The notes under the pieces: generated by a model
Told to the model about the DNA's origin: nothing
The model's input: only the letters and a program-made list of their open reading frames with translations
Databases searched by the model: none
Position numbers and translations under genes: made by a program
Part shown: positions 32,476 to 39,859 of the stretch, in pieces
Layout of the letters: every line of letters starts with the position of its first letter
Numbering within the stretch: the first letter of the stretch is position 1
From: Tumebacillus flagellatus
Lineage (GTDB): Bacteria > Bacillota > Bacilli > Tumebacillales > Tumebacillaceae
Assembly: GCF_000714935.1 (NCBI RefSeq)
Contig: NZ_JMIR01000013.1
Coordinates: 62,001 to 126,000, forward strand
Direction of reading: 5' to 3'
DNA: 64,000 nucleotides

Positions 32476-33768
32476 TCACAGTACGATCCCCCTGTTTTCT
32501 CTCACTTGTCGAGTGAATGACCACATCTCATGCATCACTCGCAATGCGCTCTGACAATCGTTGTTAGACTCGTACAGGCGGGAGAGTTCTCGCATCGTCT
32601 CTTCGTACTCTGTCTGACAGTTGGTGAGTTTGAAGCAATCCGCCGCCTGTTTCATGTATTTCACCGCGACCGCTTGTTGATTTCTTGCCTTTGCGATCAT
32701 CGCCTGAGTTCTGGATACCCATGCTTGATAAGGATGAACGTTCGGCAAAAGGGTTCGAGCCGTTTGGCAGGATTTCTCAGCTTGGTCGAGCGTCCCTCTT
32801 TTAAGGTAGAGTTTCGCCAGTTCTGTGACAGCGATCCCCGCTTCTTCCTCCTGTTGCAAGTGTCTGTAACCCTCCACTATCTGTTCAAGGGTAGCAATCG
32901 CCTTGTCCGTTTCCCCCATTTCCCCTTGCAGAATGGCAAGATGTACATGGAGTGACCGTTTTTCCTTTTGGTTGTTCAACGTTTCAAAACACCATTGAGC
33001 ACGTTGGGCAAAGTCCGATGCTTGCAGATAGTCCTCTGTCATCCGAGACGACATAGCCAGATTCAGATATAGATTCCCAAGCCCTTGTAGATCTTCTCTT
33101 TTTTCGAATATTGGAACTGCTGATTGTAGCGTAATAACTGCTTCTTGTACTTGGCCGGATTGTTTTTGAACCTCTCCCAACGTCAACAAGAGCGAGGCTT
33201 GGAGATGGGCGTCTGTTTTTTCTAACGAGTGAATCTTGTCAAGCGCGAGAGATAAATAATGCTCCGCGATCTGGTAGCGTTTCCGTTTCAATTCGACATT
33301 CCCCAATTGATGCAAGACGCGAACCTTTAAAAAGAGACTCCCATTCTGGGTGACTGTGTGTTCCAACAGTTGTTGAAAAGAAGCCCCTGCTTCGCGTACT
33401 TGATGAACTTGTAGAAGACAGAAAGCATAGTCAAACCGAATTTCAAACGGGTCTAGCTTCCCATCGTTGTTGTTGATGATCCTCTTCAAGATTGGAAGCG
33501 CACCCGAATATTCACCGGCAGAGAGCATTCCTTTCGCCAAACGATATTCACTAATCACAGCCATGTCCAATTTCGAATTGCCGATCAGTTCGTCTACGGA
33601 AATCTCTAATTTCTTTGCGATCTGCTCCAGGACTTGCCATGATGGTCTTGCTTTGATCGCTTCTACCTGTGACAGCATGGACGGTGTTACAATGCCTTGC
33701 GCCAACTGTGATTGGGTTAAACCCTTTTTCATTCGAATCAGACGAAGACGTTGACCGAAGGATTCCAA
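32476..33768 (-). CDS. XRE HTH plus TPR-repeat regulator (RNPP-like)
   Basis: About 430 residues. HTH at 1-65 (FGQRLRLIRMKKGLTQSQLA, GIVTPSMLSQVEAIKARPSW, LEQIAKKLEISVDELIG), then about eight TPR-type units (DPFEIRFDYAFCLLQVHQVR, YQIAEHYLSLALDKIHSL, VITLQSAVPIFEKREDLQG, QASDFAQRAQWCFETLN, DKAIATLEQIVEGYRHLQQ). TTG 33768 follows AGGGGTGAT; GTG 33777 is the alternative. Same family plan as the genes at 2739 and 34078 but with a different HTH subtype, nearer to the XRE-HNH gene. It is followed by the helical partner gene instead of a secreted peptide. Confidence 0.75.
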   Translation of the reverse strand: MESFGQRLRLIRMKKGLTQSQLAQGIVTPSMLSQVEAIKARPSWQVLEQIAKKLEISVDELIGNSKLDMAVISEYRLAKGMLSAGEYSGALPILKRIINNNDGKLDPFEIRFDYAFCLLQVHQVREAGASFQQLLEHTVTQNGSLFLKVRVLHQLGNVELKRKRYQIAEHYLSLALDKIHSLEKTDAHLQASLLLTLGEVQKQSGQVQEAVITLQSAVPIFEKREDLQGLGNLYLNLAMSSRMTEDYLQASDFAQRAQWCFETLNNQKEKRSLHVHLAILQGEMGETDKAIATLEQIVEGYRHLQQEEEAGIAVTELAKLYLKRGTLDQAEKSCQTARTLLPNVHPYQAWVSRTQAMIAKARNQQAVAVKYMKQAADCFKLTNCQTEYEETMRELSRLYESNNDCQSALRVMHEMWSFTRQVRENRGIVL

Positions 33769-33945
33769 GTAAATCACCCCTGTATTTGTTTACCTTATAC
33801 AAACACAATAAATCATTCTGTCGTGTTTGAGGTGATTTTTCGTTAAACAGGCTGACAGAACTTCCAAAACAAATTATTTTGTCATTAATAAAAGTGACAA
33901 AATAATGCCCCTCGACGCAATCACCGAGGGGCAAATACAATATGG

Positions 33946-34077
33946 CTATTTATAAAAAATCAATCCTCTAGGTTCGATGGGAACGATCTCCGCATTCTTT
34001 TTGAAAAATGAGGTACTTCCAAGAAAACATGTAGCAATTGCTACTAGGGAGAGTCCTAGCAGAAAACGCCGCTTCAT
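33946..34077 (-). CDS. 43-residue secreted pro-peptide, candidate signal for the XRE-TPR receptor
   Basis: Reads MKRRFLLGLSLVAIATCFLG, then STSFFKKNAEIVPIEPRGLI and ends FYK. Basic start plus hydrophobic core is a signal peptide; the last 15-20 residues would be the exported part. Its ATG (34077) directly abuts the receptor's TAG stop (34080-34078), giving TAGATG and so tight coupling; the receptor 3' end supplies GGAGGCG as ribosome site. Size and position match Phr/PapR pro-peptides. The mature signal is not determinable by eye; a C-terminal segment around VPIEPRGLIFYK is the natural guess. Confidence 0.65.
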   Translation of the reverse strand: MKRRFLLGLSLVAIATCFLGSTSFFKKNAEIVPIEPRGLIFYK

Positions 34078-35265
34078 CTAAAACGCCTCCTTTGCCAGAA
34101 ATTTATAGGTCATGTCAGTGGATGCGTGACACTTTTTATAATAACTTATCGCTTTCTCCGAGTCACCCTTCGAGTCATAATATTCAAACAAACAGTAATA
34201 CGAGAAGTCTCGCACAACTTTACTAACTCTCAAATCATCGCTTACATTCTGCGCGTATGCAGGGTCATCTTTTACAACGGTCTTGAGAATCTGTAATTTC
34301 CCCCAATAGTCAGGATACTCCCATGACATGGTTTCGTATTCACAGAGCACCCGTTCTGCTTTGTGAAGATCTCCGAGCGCTATCAGTGTTTTCACATAAT
34401 CTTTGACCGCAATCATTAAAGTTTCTTCTCTCGATTGAACCAATTCTATCGCTTTGCTTAGCAGTTCCGCGGAAATGGAATAGTTCTCTGTCCTATACTC
34501 GAAATGAGCTGCGTTTATCATGGAGAGAGCAATTTGACGTGAGTTCCCTGTACGTTGAAAAAATTCGAGTGAGCGATACGCATATTCTTTTGCTAAATGA
34601 ACGTGACCGCGTTCATTGGCCATATTCATTCGAGTATAGGATGTCATGCCAAGTGTTTCAGCATCCTCAGGGAATGCCTGATCTAGGGTGGCAAGCAGTT
34701 CTTCAACGTTACTATATTCTTTTCTCATGATATAGGTCAGCATAAGGTTCGAACTGACAATGTGGAGCAATTTGTTATCTTCAAATCTTTCATGGATGAC
34801 ATGGGCGCACTTCATTGATTCTAACCAAGTTCTATGCGCTTCGTCGTATTGCCTTTGAAGATACTGAATTCTACCAAGATTATTGAGAGCGTAGCCCTTC
34901 TCGGTATATCCTAAAGCAACCTCAACTAACTCATTGGCGATCCTAAGGGCCTGAGCTAACGTTTCTTTCGTTCTATCTTTCGAATCCAGAAGAGCAAGAA
35001 GTTCCTCCTCTTTCATATATGTATCCATTCTTCTTAATCGCTCTTCGCGAATATGCAGCCCGTTGGTGATTCTCTCCAACTCAGAAAGCATGATGGAACG
35101 CTCTCCCGTTAGAATTGTTCTAAAAGTTTCTCTGTTCATTCCAATTCTCTCTGCAAATGCACGAATCGAATACGAATCCCCGCGTTCTTGCATAATCTCT
35201 GCTATTCTTCTGCCGATTGGAATTGCTCCGAACGTAGAAGTTGCTGTATGATCAATTTTCCCCAC
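34078..35265 (-). CDS. XRE-family HTH plus TPR regulator (RNPP-like peptide receptor candidate)
   Basis: 395 residues from GTG 35265, which follows GGAGGGATTTTT; in-frame upstream codons have no site. Residues about 15-75: IPIGRRIAEIMQERGDSYSI, FAERIGMNRETFRTILTGER, LERITNGLHIREERL. It shares the rare IPIGRRI start and overall plan with the gene at 2739. TPR region: YTEKGYALNNLGRIQYLQRQ, EAHRTWLESMKCAHVI, AKEYAYRSLEFFQRTGN, YSISAELLSKAIELVQSREE. The secreted peptide gene starts at the very next base after the stop. AT-rich and in the island, so probably acquired. Confidence 0.78.
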   Translation of the reverse strand: MGKIDHTATSTFGAIPIGRRIAEIMQERGDSYSIRAFAERIGMNRETFRTILTGERSIMLSELERITNGLHIREERLRRMDTYMKEEELLALLDSKDRTKETLAQALRIANELVEVALGYTEKGYALNNLGRIQYLQRQYDEAHRTWLESMKCAHVIHERFEDNKLLHIVSSNLMLTYIMRKEYSNVEELLATLDQAFPEDAETLGMTSYTRMNMANERGHVHLAKEYAYRSLEFFQRTGNSRQIALSMINAAHFEYRTENYSISAELLSKAIELVQSREETLMIAVKDYVKTLIALGDLHKAERVLCEYETMSWEYPDYWGKLQILKTVVKDDPAYAQNVSDDLRVSKVVRDFSYYCLFEYYDSKGDSEKAISYYKKCHASTDMTYKFLAKEAF

Positions 35266-35483
35266 AAAAATCCCTCCGTGAAATACTGCCTTCACATATA
35301 AACCATAAATCAACATCACTCATCATTCAATTATATATTTTGTTTCGTTAGATGTATACAATTTGTCTCTACAACGTCACAGTAAAAGAAACCAGAGCGG
35401 CTTTATCTTCTCCAGAGACACCCTGTACGAAGAAGGAAAGGACCCCTGCCGATCCGGCACGGGTCCTTTTTCATATAAAAAAT

Positions 35484-35515
35484 ACCCAATGCATCTGTTG
35501 AAAGATTCATCGGGT
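35484..35515 (-). terminator. Hairpin of the recurrent ACCCAATG...GATTCATCGGGT family, after the secreted protein gene
   Basis: ACCCAATGCATC and GATTCATCGGGT arms. Lies 3' of the gene at 35536. The same sequence family recurs at 26455, 36068 and 36556. Confidence 0.6.
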
Positions 35516-35535
35516 CTTTGGTTGTGCGTTTCGTA

Positions 35536-35967
35536 TTAGTTCAGAGAGGCTGTAAAGCTGCCGTTTACCGAGCAGTTGCCCGTGTTTTTCACGTTGACGT
35601 AGTAACTTTTCCCGGGGGTAACGCTAAATGAAATCGTTCTGGAACCCGTGCCAGTGACAGTTTGCGAACTCATCAACACACCGCCGCTGTACAGTTTAAA
35701 CTGGACGGACGGAGTATTCAGTGCGAGCGTCGATTGCGTCACATCGAGTTGCAAGAGAGTGCTTACCCCTGCATTAAAGGTGAGCGGAGTTGCAGACTCT
35801 TGCCCGATGGCCGGGCTGTAATAGAAAGTCCCCAGATTGGTAAGGGACTGAGTAGCGGTCACGGTGGACGGCGCCAGTGCATGCAATTCAGTCGGGGCAG
35901 CGTTCGCTGCGACCGGGATCATCCCGATCCCCACGGTTAAAGCAAGAGCCAAGAACTGTTTCTTCAT
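35536..35967 (-). CDS. secreted protein of about 143 residues with a C-terminal beta domain
   Basis: Signal peptide MKKQFLALALTVGIGMIPVA up to ANA. Mature part is Thr/Ser/Val rich and beta-type: YYSPAIGQESATPLTFNAGV, TLLQLDVTQSTLALNTPSVQ, SRTISFSVTPGKSYYVNVKN, CSVNGSFTASLN. It resembles pre-peptidase C-terminal-like (PPC) domains. ATG 35967 is 9 bases from GGGGGAAG; ATG 35973 is too close. No enzyme domain is attached. Function unknown. Confidence 0.72.
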   Translation of the reverse strand: MKKQFLALALTVGIGMIPVAANAAPTELHALAPSTVTATQSLTNLGTFYYSPAIGQESATPLTFNAGVSTLLQLDVTQSTLALNTPSVQFKLYSGGVLMSSQTVTGTGSRTISFSVTPGKSYYVNVKNTGNCSVNGSFTASLN

Positions 35968-36067
35968 TATCATCTTCCCCCTATTCATTTTGATACTAAT
36001 ATCCTACAACAAACAGTTTGCATAAACAATTTATTTATATTAAAATAATTATATACGCAAACAAAAT

Positions 36068-36098
36068 AACCCAATGCATTCAAAAGATTCATTGGGTT
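36068..36098. repeat. recurrent hairpin AACCCAATGCAT...GATTCATTGGGTT
   Basis: Near-perfect stem of about 11 bp. Sister copies at 26455-26487, 35484-35515 and 36556-36583, and a degenerate one at 27582-27612. Confidence 0.55.
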
Positions 36099-36140
36099 GA
36101 TTCTTTGTCTTTGCCCCTTCTCCCAATCCTGAAAACACTT

Positions 36141-36430
36141 TTAAGAGCAAGGAAAACCGAATACATCTAAAATAAGATTGAACGGAACGACAATCGTGAG
36201 AAATATCCAATTGACTCCGCTATAGATGCGCAAACGACCCCCGTTTGCATCTACTTTCAACAAATAGCCGTAAATGACCCTGCAAGCGTGCGAGCTACAA
36301 CGACGCTCCCTGCTAAGCGTCGGGCCAATCTCCTTACTTTTTTCTGCGTTGCGGCAGATACTCCTTTTAAAGATGTAACTTCGATGATTTTCCCAGCTCC
36401 AGACTCACAGATTTCGCGAAGAAGCGAATG
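36141..36430 (-). pseudogene. frameshifted small gene of unknown family
   Basis: One reverse frame reads SGAGKIIEVTSLKGVSAATQ, then KKVRRLARRLAGSVVVARTL and soon stops; the next frame continues as VIYGYLLKVDANGGRLRIYS, GVNWIFLTIVVPFNLILDVF, GFPCS and stop at 36141. Together they look like one short protein with a basic helix and a hydrophobic end, split by a single-base change near 36265. No family recognised. Confidence 0.4.
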
Positions 36431-36555
36431 TTTGAAAAAACACGCAAAAACTCCTCGCTGAAAAGGTTCCTCCTGCTAGTAATGTCAGGTCCAAGCAACT
36501 TGCAAGAAATACATGCTGATATACCTGATAATTGAGGAGACAACCCAACACAAAA

Positions 36556-36583
36556 ACCCGACGAATATAAAAATTCATCGGGT
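36556..36583. repeat. recurrent hairpin ACCCGACGAAT...ATTCATCGGGT
   Basis: Stem of about 11 bp, same family as the hairpins at 26455, 35484 and 36068. Confidence 0.55.
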
Positions 36584-36681
36584 GAGATGGATAAAATATA
36601 TTGGTTCCAAAAATGAGTGCATCGGCTTTCACGAGTAGGAATTGATGAGTGCGATCTGCCTAAACCCTCGACGAGCCAACA

Positions 36682-36813
36682 ACTACGAAATCTTCGCCTC
36701 AATCCGCAGCTTATCCGCGACCATCGCGATAAACTCCGAATTGGTCGGCTTCGACTTGCCCACGTTCACCGTGTTGCCAAACAGCGCGCGGATCGAGTCG
36801 ACGTTGCCGCGGC
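36682..36813 (-). repeat. 132-bp direct copy of the spo0A 3' end (attachment-site repeat)
   Basis: Matches 39728-39859, the last 43 codons of spo0A. The first 70 bases (36682-36751) are identical; the remaining 62 have 5 mismatches, all synonymous (Ser AGC/TCG, Thr ACC/ACG, Phe TTC/TTT), so both encode the same Spo0A C-terminus. Same orientation. This is the pattern of an element that integrates into a gene's 3' end and carries a replacement copy of it. Confidence 0.88.
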
Positions 36814-36964
36814 TTGGTGTAGAAGGGTTTTTGGGATTTGGTAACTTTTTACTACTGATACTATTGCCCGACATTTATCGGTTTCCGATCTGAAAGTTTA
36901 TTGGCTCCATTCAATTACCCTAATTCTACCACATCCTCTTTCATCCGAAAATAAAAACCTGATA

Positions 36965-37660
36965 TCAAATATTTTTATCAGATACAAAAGACATCATATC
37001 CATTTTGAAGTTCGCAAAAGACCTCCAGTTAAGCAAATTTATTACTTCAAATGCTTTGTTTGTCTTTTGATAATCAGAAAACTGTTTACCAAATTCCTGT
37101 GTTAGCTTATCGAAACAATCATTTAGCCACTGGGTCATGCTATTGTCTTCGTCATAGTGCATTGATTGATTTCTTGCCTGTCTGAGTACTATTTTCAACG
37201 GCTGTGTTCCTACCAGTCTTCCGTTTGGACATCTTTCGAATGACTGTTGTGCTTTTGGAGCTGGAAAAGTAGTCGTTATTCCTTGCTTCGCAATCTGTAA
37301 CAACGTTGAAGACAAGCAGTTTATAGAGAACTTTTTAGCATCGAAGGATTTCTTCAATGATTCTACATCTCTATTTTTATAGTAATGATCTTTTTCTTCT
37401 CCAAAATAACTATCCCACTGACCTTGAATTGCTAGTAAATAGTCATCATCGTCATCTGAGAGTGCCAAGTTTTGAACTCGATTCAAATTAAATTGAATTA
37501 TCCTTTCGAGTTTTCGAATTTCTCGCTCTAATTGTTCTATCTGAGTATATTCGGTCCAAACAATAGCAATTATTGATTCAACCGCAAATTTAACATCTTC
37601 CAAATATTGAATCATTTCTTCTTTCCCTTTTCGATAGTTATCTTTGCTTCGATCCGTCAC
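36965..37660 (-). CDS. island cargo protein with a HEPN-like RNxxxH motif
   Basis: 231 residues, cytosolic and mostly helical. N-terminal coiled-coil stretch (EYTQIEQLEREIRKLERIIQ), then variable, then PNGRLVGTQPLKIVLRQARN directly followed by QSMHYDED. RNQSMH fits the R-x4-6-H motif of HEPN ribonucleases in a helical context near the C-terminus. GTG 37660 with GGGAG upstream. AT-rich, between the attachment repeat and the membrane protein gene. HEPN proteins are common effectors of toxin-antitoxin and abortive-infection systems; assignment here rests on the motif only. Confidence 0.55.
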   Translation of the reverse strand: MTDRSKDNYRKGKEEMIQYLEDVKFAVESIIAIVWTEYTQIEQLEREIRKLERIIQFNLNRVQNLALSDDDDDYLLAIQGQWDSYFGEEKDHYYKNRDVESLKKSFDAKKFSINCLSSTLLQIAKQGITTTFPAPKAQQSFERCPNGRLVGTQPLKIVLRQARNQSMHYDEDNSMTQWLNDCFDKLTQEFGKQFSDYQKTNKAFEVINLLNWRSFANFKMDMMSFVSDKNI

Positions 37661-37922
37661 CTTTTATCACACTCCCAGTCAACTTCAACCCATGCCATCT
37701 ACTCAATACCAATAGAATCCATTCTATTATAGTCATTAATCGAAGGATTTTCCATTGCTATCGACCCATCCAGCTATAACCCGAACGGACATAGTGTGCC
37801 TAGGGGCTATTGCCGATTTGACTTGTCCTAAAAGTCTTTAACCACCCCCGCCCCCTGCCTTTTCCATGCGATGAAATCTCAGTTTTATCCAAAAGAAAAA
37901 GCCCCCTCTATTGGTGGCTTAC
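37661..37922. other. 262-bp intergenic stretch with a terminator
   Basis: A reverse-strand hairpin (about 37896-37920, AAGCCACC ... GGGGGCTT then TTTTTC) ends the membrane protein gene. Nothing else seen. Confidence 0.5.
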
Positions 37923-38573
37923 TCATTCATTGTAAATAATCATTAACACTTCATTTCTATTGATCAGTATCTCCGATCCCCTAAACTCAGGATTATTTCT
38001 TGTCTTCACTATGTAGTCACCTCGTTTAGTAATTGATATTAGTTCAACATCAATTACATCGCCACCAACCAACTTCATCATCATTTTAATATCCCTAAAT
38101 TTGTTTTTCAAGACATCCGCGACTACCTGACTAACCATCATAACTACAAGTGCTGTGTTAAAAATCTCAAAAAGGATCATCACTCCAAAGGCGAAGATAT
38201 TTTGAAGATTTTTTAGTTCCCAAAATTGCTCCCAACTATAAAAAAATAGACTATTCGAAAATATATCCATCAAAAACAGTAATACATAAATTATTTCCCG
38301 CGACCAATAATCCCTGCCTTTTCTCGATAAAATGTTAATTATCACACTAATTAAAATCAACGTAAGAAGCACGATACTAGTAGTTATACCAATCCCGATT
38401 GCTTTATATAGAGAATATGCCATCCACATACAAAGCATGATAAACAAAGGAGCAATTGTGATTGTGCTTATTTTCCTTTTTATTAAATATAGGTTCTCGA
38501 ACTTTTCTATTTTGCTGATATTCCTATCAAATAGTGGTTCAATCTTATTTGCAATACCTTCCAGATTTATCAC
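37923..38573 (-). CDS. island membrane protein with four predicted helices
   Basis: 216 residues from GTG 38573, preceded by GGGGGG. Hydrophobic helices: ITIAPLFIMLCMWMAYSLYK, IGITTSIVLLTLILISVIIN, IIYVLLFLMDIFSNSLFFYS and IFAFGVMILFEIFNTALVVM. C-terminal soluble part KLVGGDVIDVELISITKRGD then YIVKTRNNPEFRGSEILINR is a small beta domain. AT-rich. Two-gene unit with the HEPN-like gene is possible (262 bases apart, same direction). Family not recognised. Confidence 0.6.
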   Translation of the reverse strand: MINLEGIANKIEPLFDRNISKIEKFENLYLIKRKISTITIAPLFIMLCMWMAYSLYKAIGIGITTSIVLLTLILISVIINILSRKGRDYWSREIIYVLLFLMDIFSNSLFFYSWEQFWELKNLQNIFAFGVMILFEIFNTALVVMMVSQVVADVLKNKFRDIKMMMKLVGGDVIDVELISITKRGDYIVKTRNNPEFRGSEILINRNEVLMIIYNE

Positions 38574-38636
38574 CAATAACCCCCCCAACATATGTAGTAT
38601 AATCTTACTACAAATCAAAATAAGAATCATCTTTCT

Positions 38637-39323
38637 TTAGCTTACTATTATCGCTTCGTGTTCTCCCTTCGTCATTACTTCTCCGTGCTTGTACATTCCC
38701 TTATAGAAGCCCTCCCGTTCGATCATGTCTTTGACATGCACCTTCGACCACTTGCCACCACGCTTTGTCTTCACGCCACTCTCATTGAGCCAGTCTGCGA
38801 TCTTCTGCAACGACTGCTCCTCTTCGTTTCTTCTGCGGAAGACCTCTCTGACGATGGTTGCCTGTTCTTCGTTCACGATCAACTTACCGGCAATCAAGTC
38901 ATACCCAAACGGAGCAGAACCACCAGCAAACTTCCCCTTCTGGGCTTTTTCGATTCTCCCTCCCATCAATCGCTCGCTGATCACATTGCGTTCGAATTCA
39001 GCGAACCCCCCGATCATATGGAAGAACAATCTTCCTGTCGCAGTAGAGGTGTCGAATTGTTCTTTCACGCTAATGATCGAAGACCCGCATTTCTCTGAGA
39101 TGTCATCATGAAGAATCAAGATGTCTTTCAGATTTCGGCTTATCCTATCCAACTTGTAGACGATCACACCAGCATATTCGCAACTAGTGAGTACCTGAAT
39201 GACCTCTTGTACACCTGCACGCTCCAATGTCTTGCCAGAGATTCCCTCATCTGCAATTACCCGTTCCAGCTTGTACCCCATTGCATTGCAGTAGTTGACG
39301 ATACTGTTCCGCTGTACGTCCAA
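38637..39323 (-). CDS. serine recombinase (resolvase/invertase family), N-terminus displaced
   Basis: About 228 residues. The resolvase domain is recognisable: GLDVQRNSIVNYCNAMGYKL, DEGISGKTLERAGVQEVIQV, GVIVYKLDRISRNLKDILIL, TGRLFFHMIGGFAEFERNVI, then the recombinase domain start GGSAPFGYDLIAGKLIVNEE and a HTH-like end. The usual first strand YxRVS with the nucleophilic Ser is not found: upstream codons read QVHRQRGSDGFGLDVQ, so the frame is open but foreign. It overlaps the tyrosine-recombinase fragment in another frame. Probably inactive unless another start restores the missing piece. Confidence 0.75.
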   Translation of the reverse strand: MDVQRNSIVNYCNAMGYKLERVIADEGISGKTLERAGVQEVIQVLTSCEYAGVIVYKLDRISRNLKDILILHDDISEKCGSSIISVKEQFDTSTATGRLFFHMIGGFAEFERNVISERLMGGRIEKAQKGKFAGGSAPFGYDLIAGKLIVNEEQATIVREVFRRRNEEEQSLQKIADWLNESGVKTKRGGKWSKVHVKDMIEREGFYKGMYKHGEVMTKGEHEAIIVS

Positions 39324-39559
39324 GCCAAAACCGTCAGAGCCACGCTGACGGTGTACTTGCCCCGCTCCCGAAGGTACTTGATGTAATGACGAACATGGGC
39401 TGTTTGTACGCGCTCCACCTCCACTATGTCAAACTCCTTCTGCGCGTAGAAGGCAAACAGCTTCAACGCTTGCTCGTAGCTGGCAAGCGTCTTCTTGGAC
39501 AGGTTCTTACTCGAACAGTACAGCATGAAATTGTCAATCTGGAACTCAAAATTGGTCAT
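39257..39559 (-). pseudogene. tyrosine recombinase N-terminal fragment fused out of frame to the serine recombinase
   Basis: About 100 residues from ATG 39559 (site GAGGGG). Starts MTNFEFQIDNFMLYCSSKNL, SKKTLASYEQALKLFAFYAQ, VQTAHVRHYIKYLRERGKYT, the core-binding domain of integrases. After RGKYTVSV the similarity stops and the frame reads the serine-recombinase DNA out of frame to a stop. The catalytic domain (R-H-R-Y) is absent. It lies 170 bases from the spo0A 3' end, the place where an integrase gene would be next to its attachment site. Confidence 0.65.
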
Positions 39560-39727
39560 AAAAAACACCCCTCATCATGGTTTCGTGAAAACCGATGAAT
39601 CGGAGCGTTAGTTGGTCAGTCTATAAGAAGTTTATCGGTCTAGTCAGGAAGTTAGTTGGTATTCTTGATATGACTAGAATGATTCCAAATAATCCATACA
39701 CCCTTGCCCCACAAGGCATAAAGCCCG

Positions 39728-39859
39728 ACTACGAAATCTTCGCCTCAATCCGCAGCTTATCCGCGACCATCGCGATAAACTCCGAATTGGTCGGCTTGCT
39801 CTTGCCCACGTTCACGGTGTTGCCGAACAGCGCGCGGATCGAGTCGACGTTGCCGCGGC
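39728..39859 (-). repeat. spo0A 3' end acting as attachment-site partner of the copy at 36682
   Basis: The last 43 codons and stop of the intact spo0A gene plus one base; paired with 36682-36813 (see that entry). The 3.05 kb between the two copies is the proximal island. Confidence 0.85.

Larger units (their letters stand above)
35968..36681. other. 714-bp region without an intact gene in the island
   Basis: AT-rich upstream region of the secreted protein gene, two hairpins of the recurrent family (36068-36098 and 36556-36583), and a frameshifted reading on the reverse strand (36141 to about 36430) listed separately. Nothing else recognised. Confidence 0.5.

Noticed and set aside
34539-34730. 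+ strand ORF opposite the XRE-TPR receptor as a second peptide gene
   Set aside because: No signal peptide and no ribosome site; it lies wholly inside the receptor on the other strand.
35382-35475. Small + strand gene before the hairpin at about 35435-35475
   Set aside because: No start with a ribosome site and no coherent protein; the hairpin may be a leftover terminator.
36683-36874. 63-residue ORF ending in the Spo0A C-terminus as a possible Spo0A-like small protein
   Set aside because: No ribosome site, and the N-terminal 21 residues are unrelated island sequence; better read as the attachment repeat in an accidental frame.
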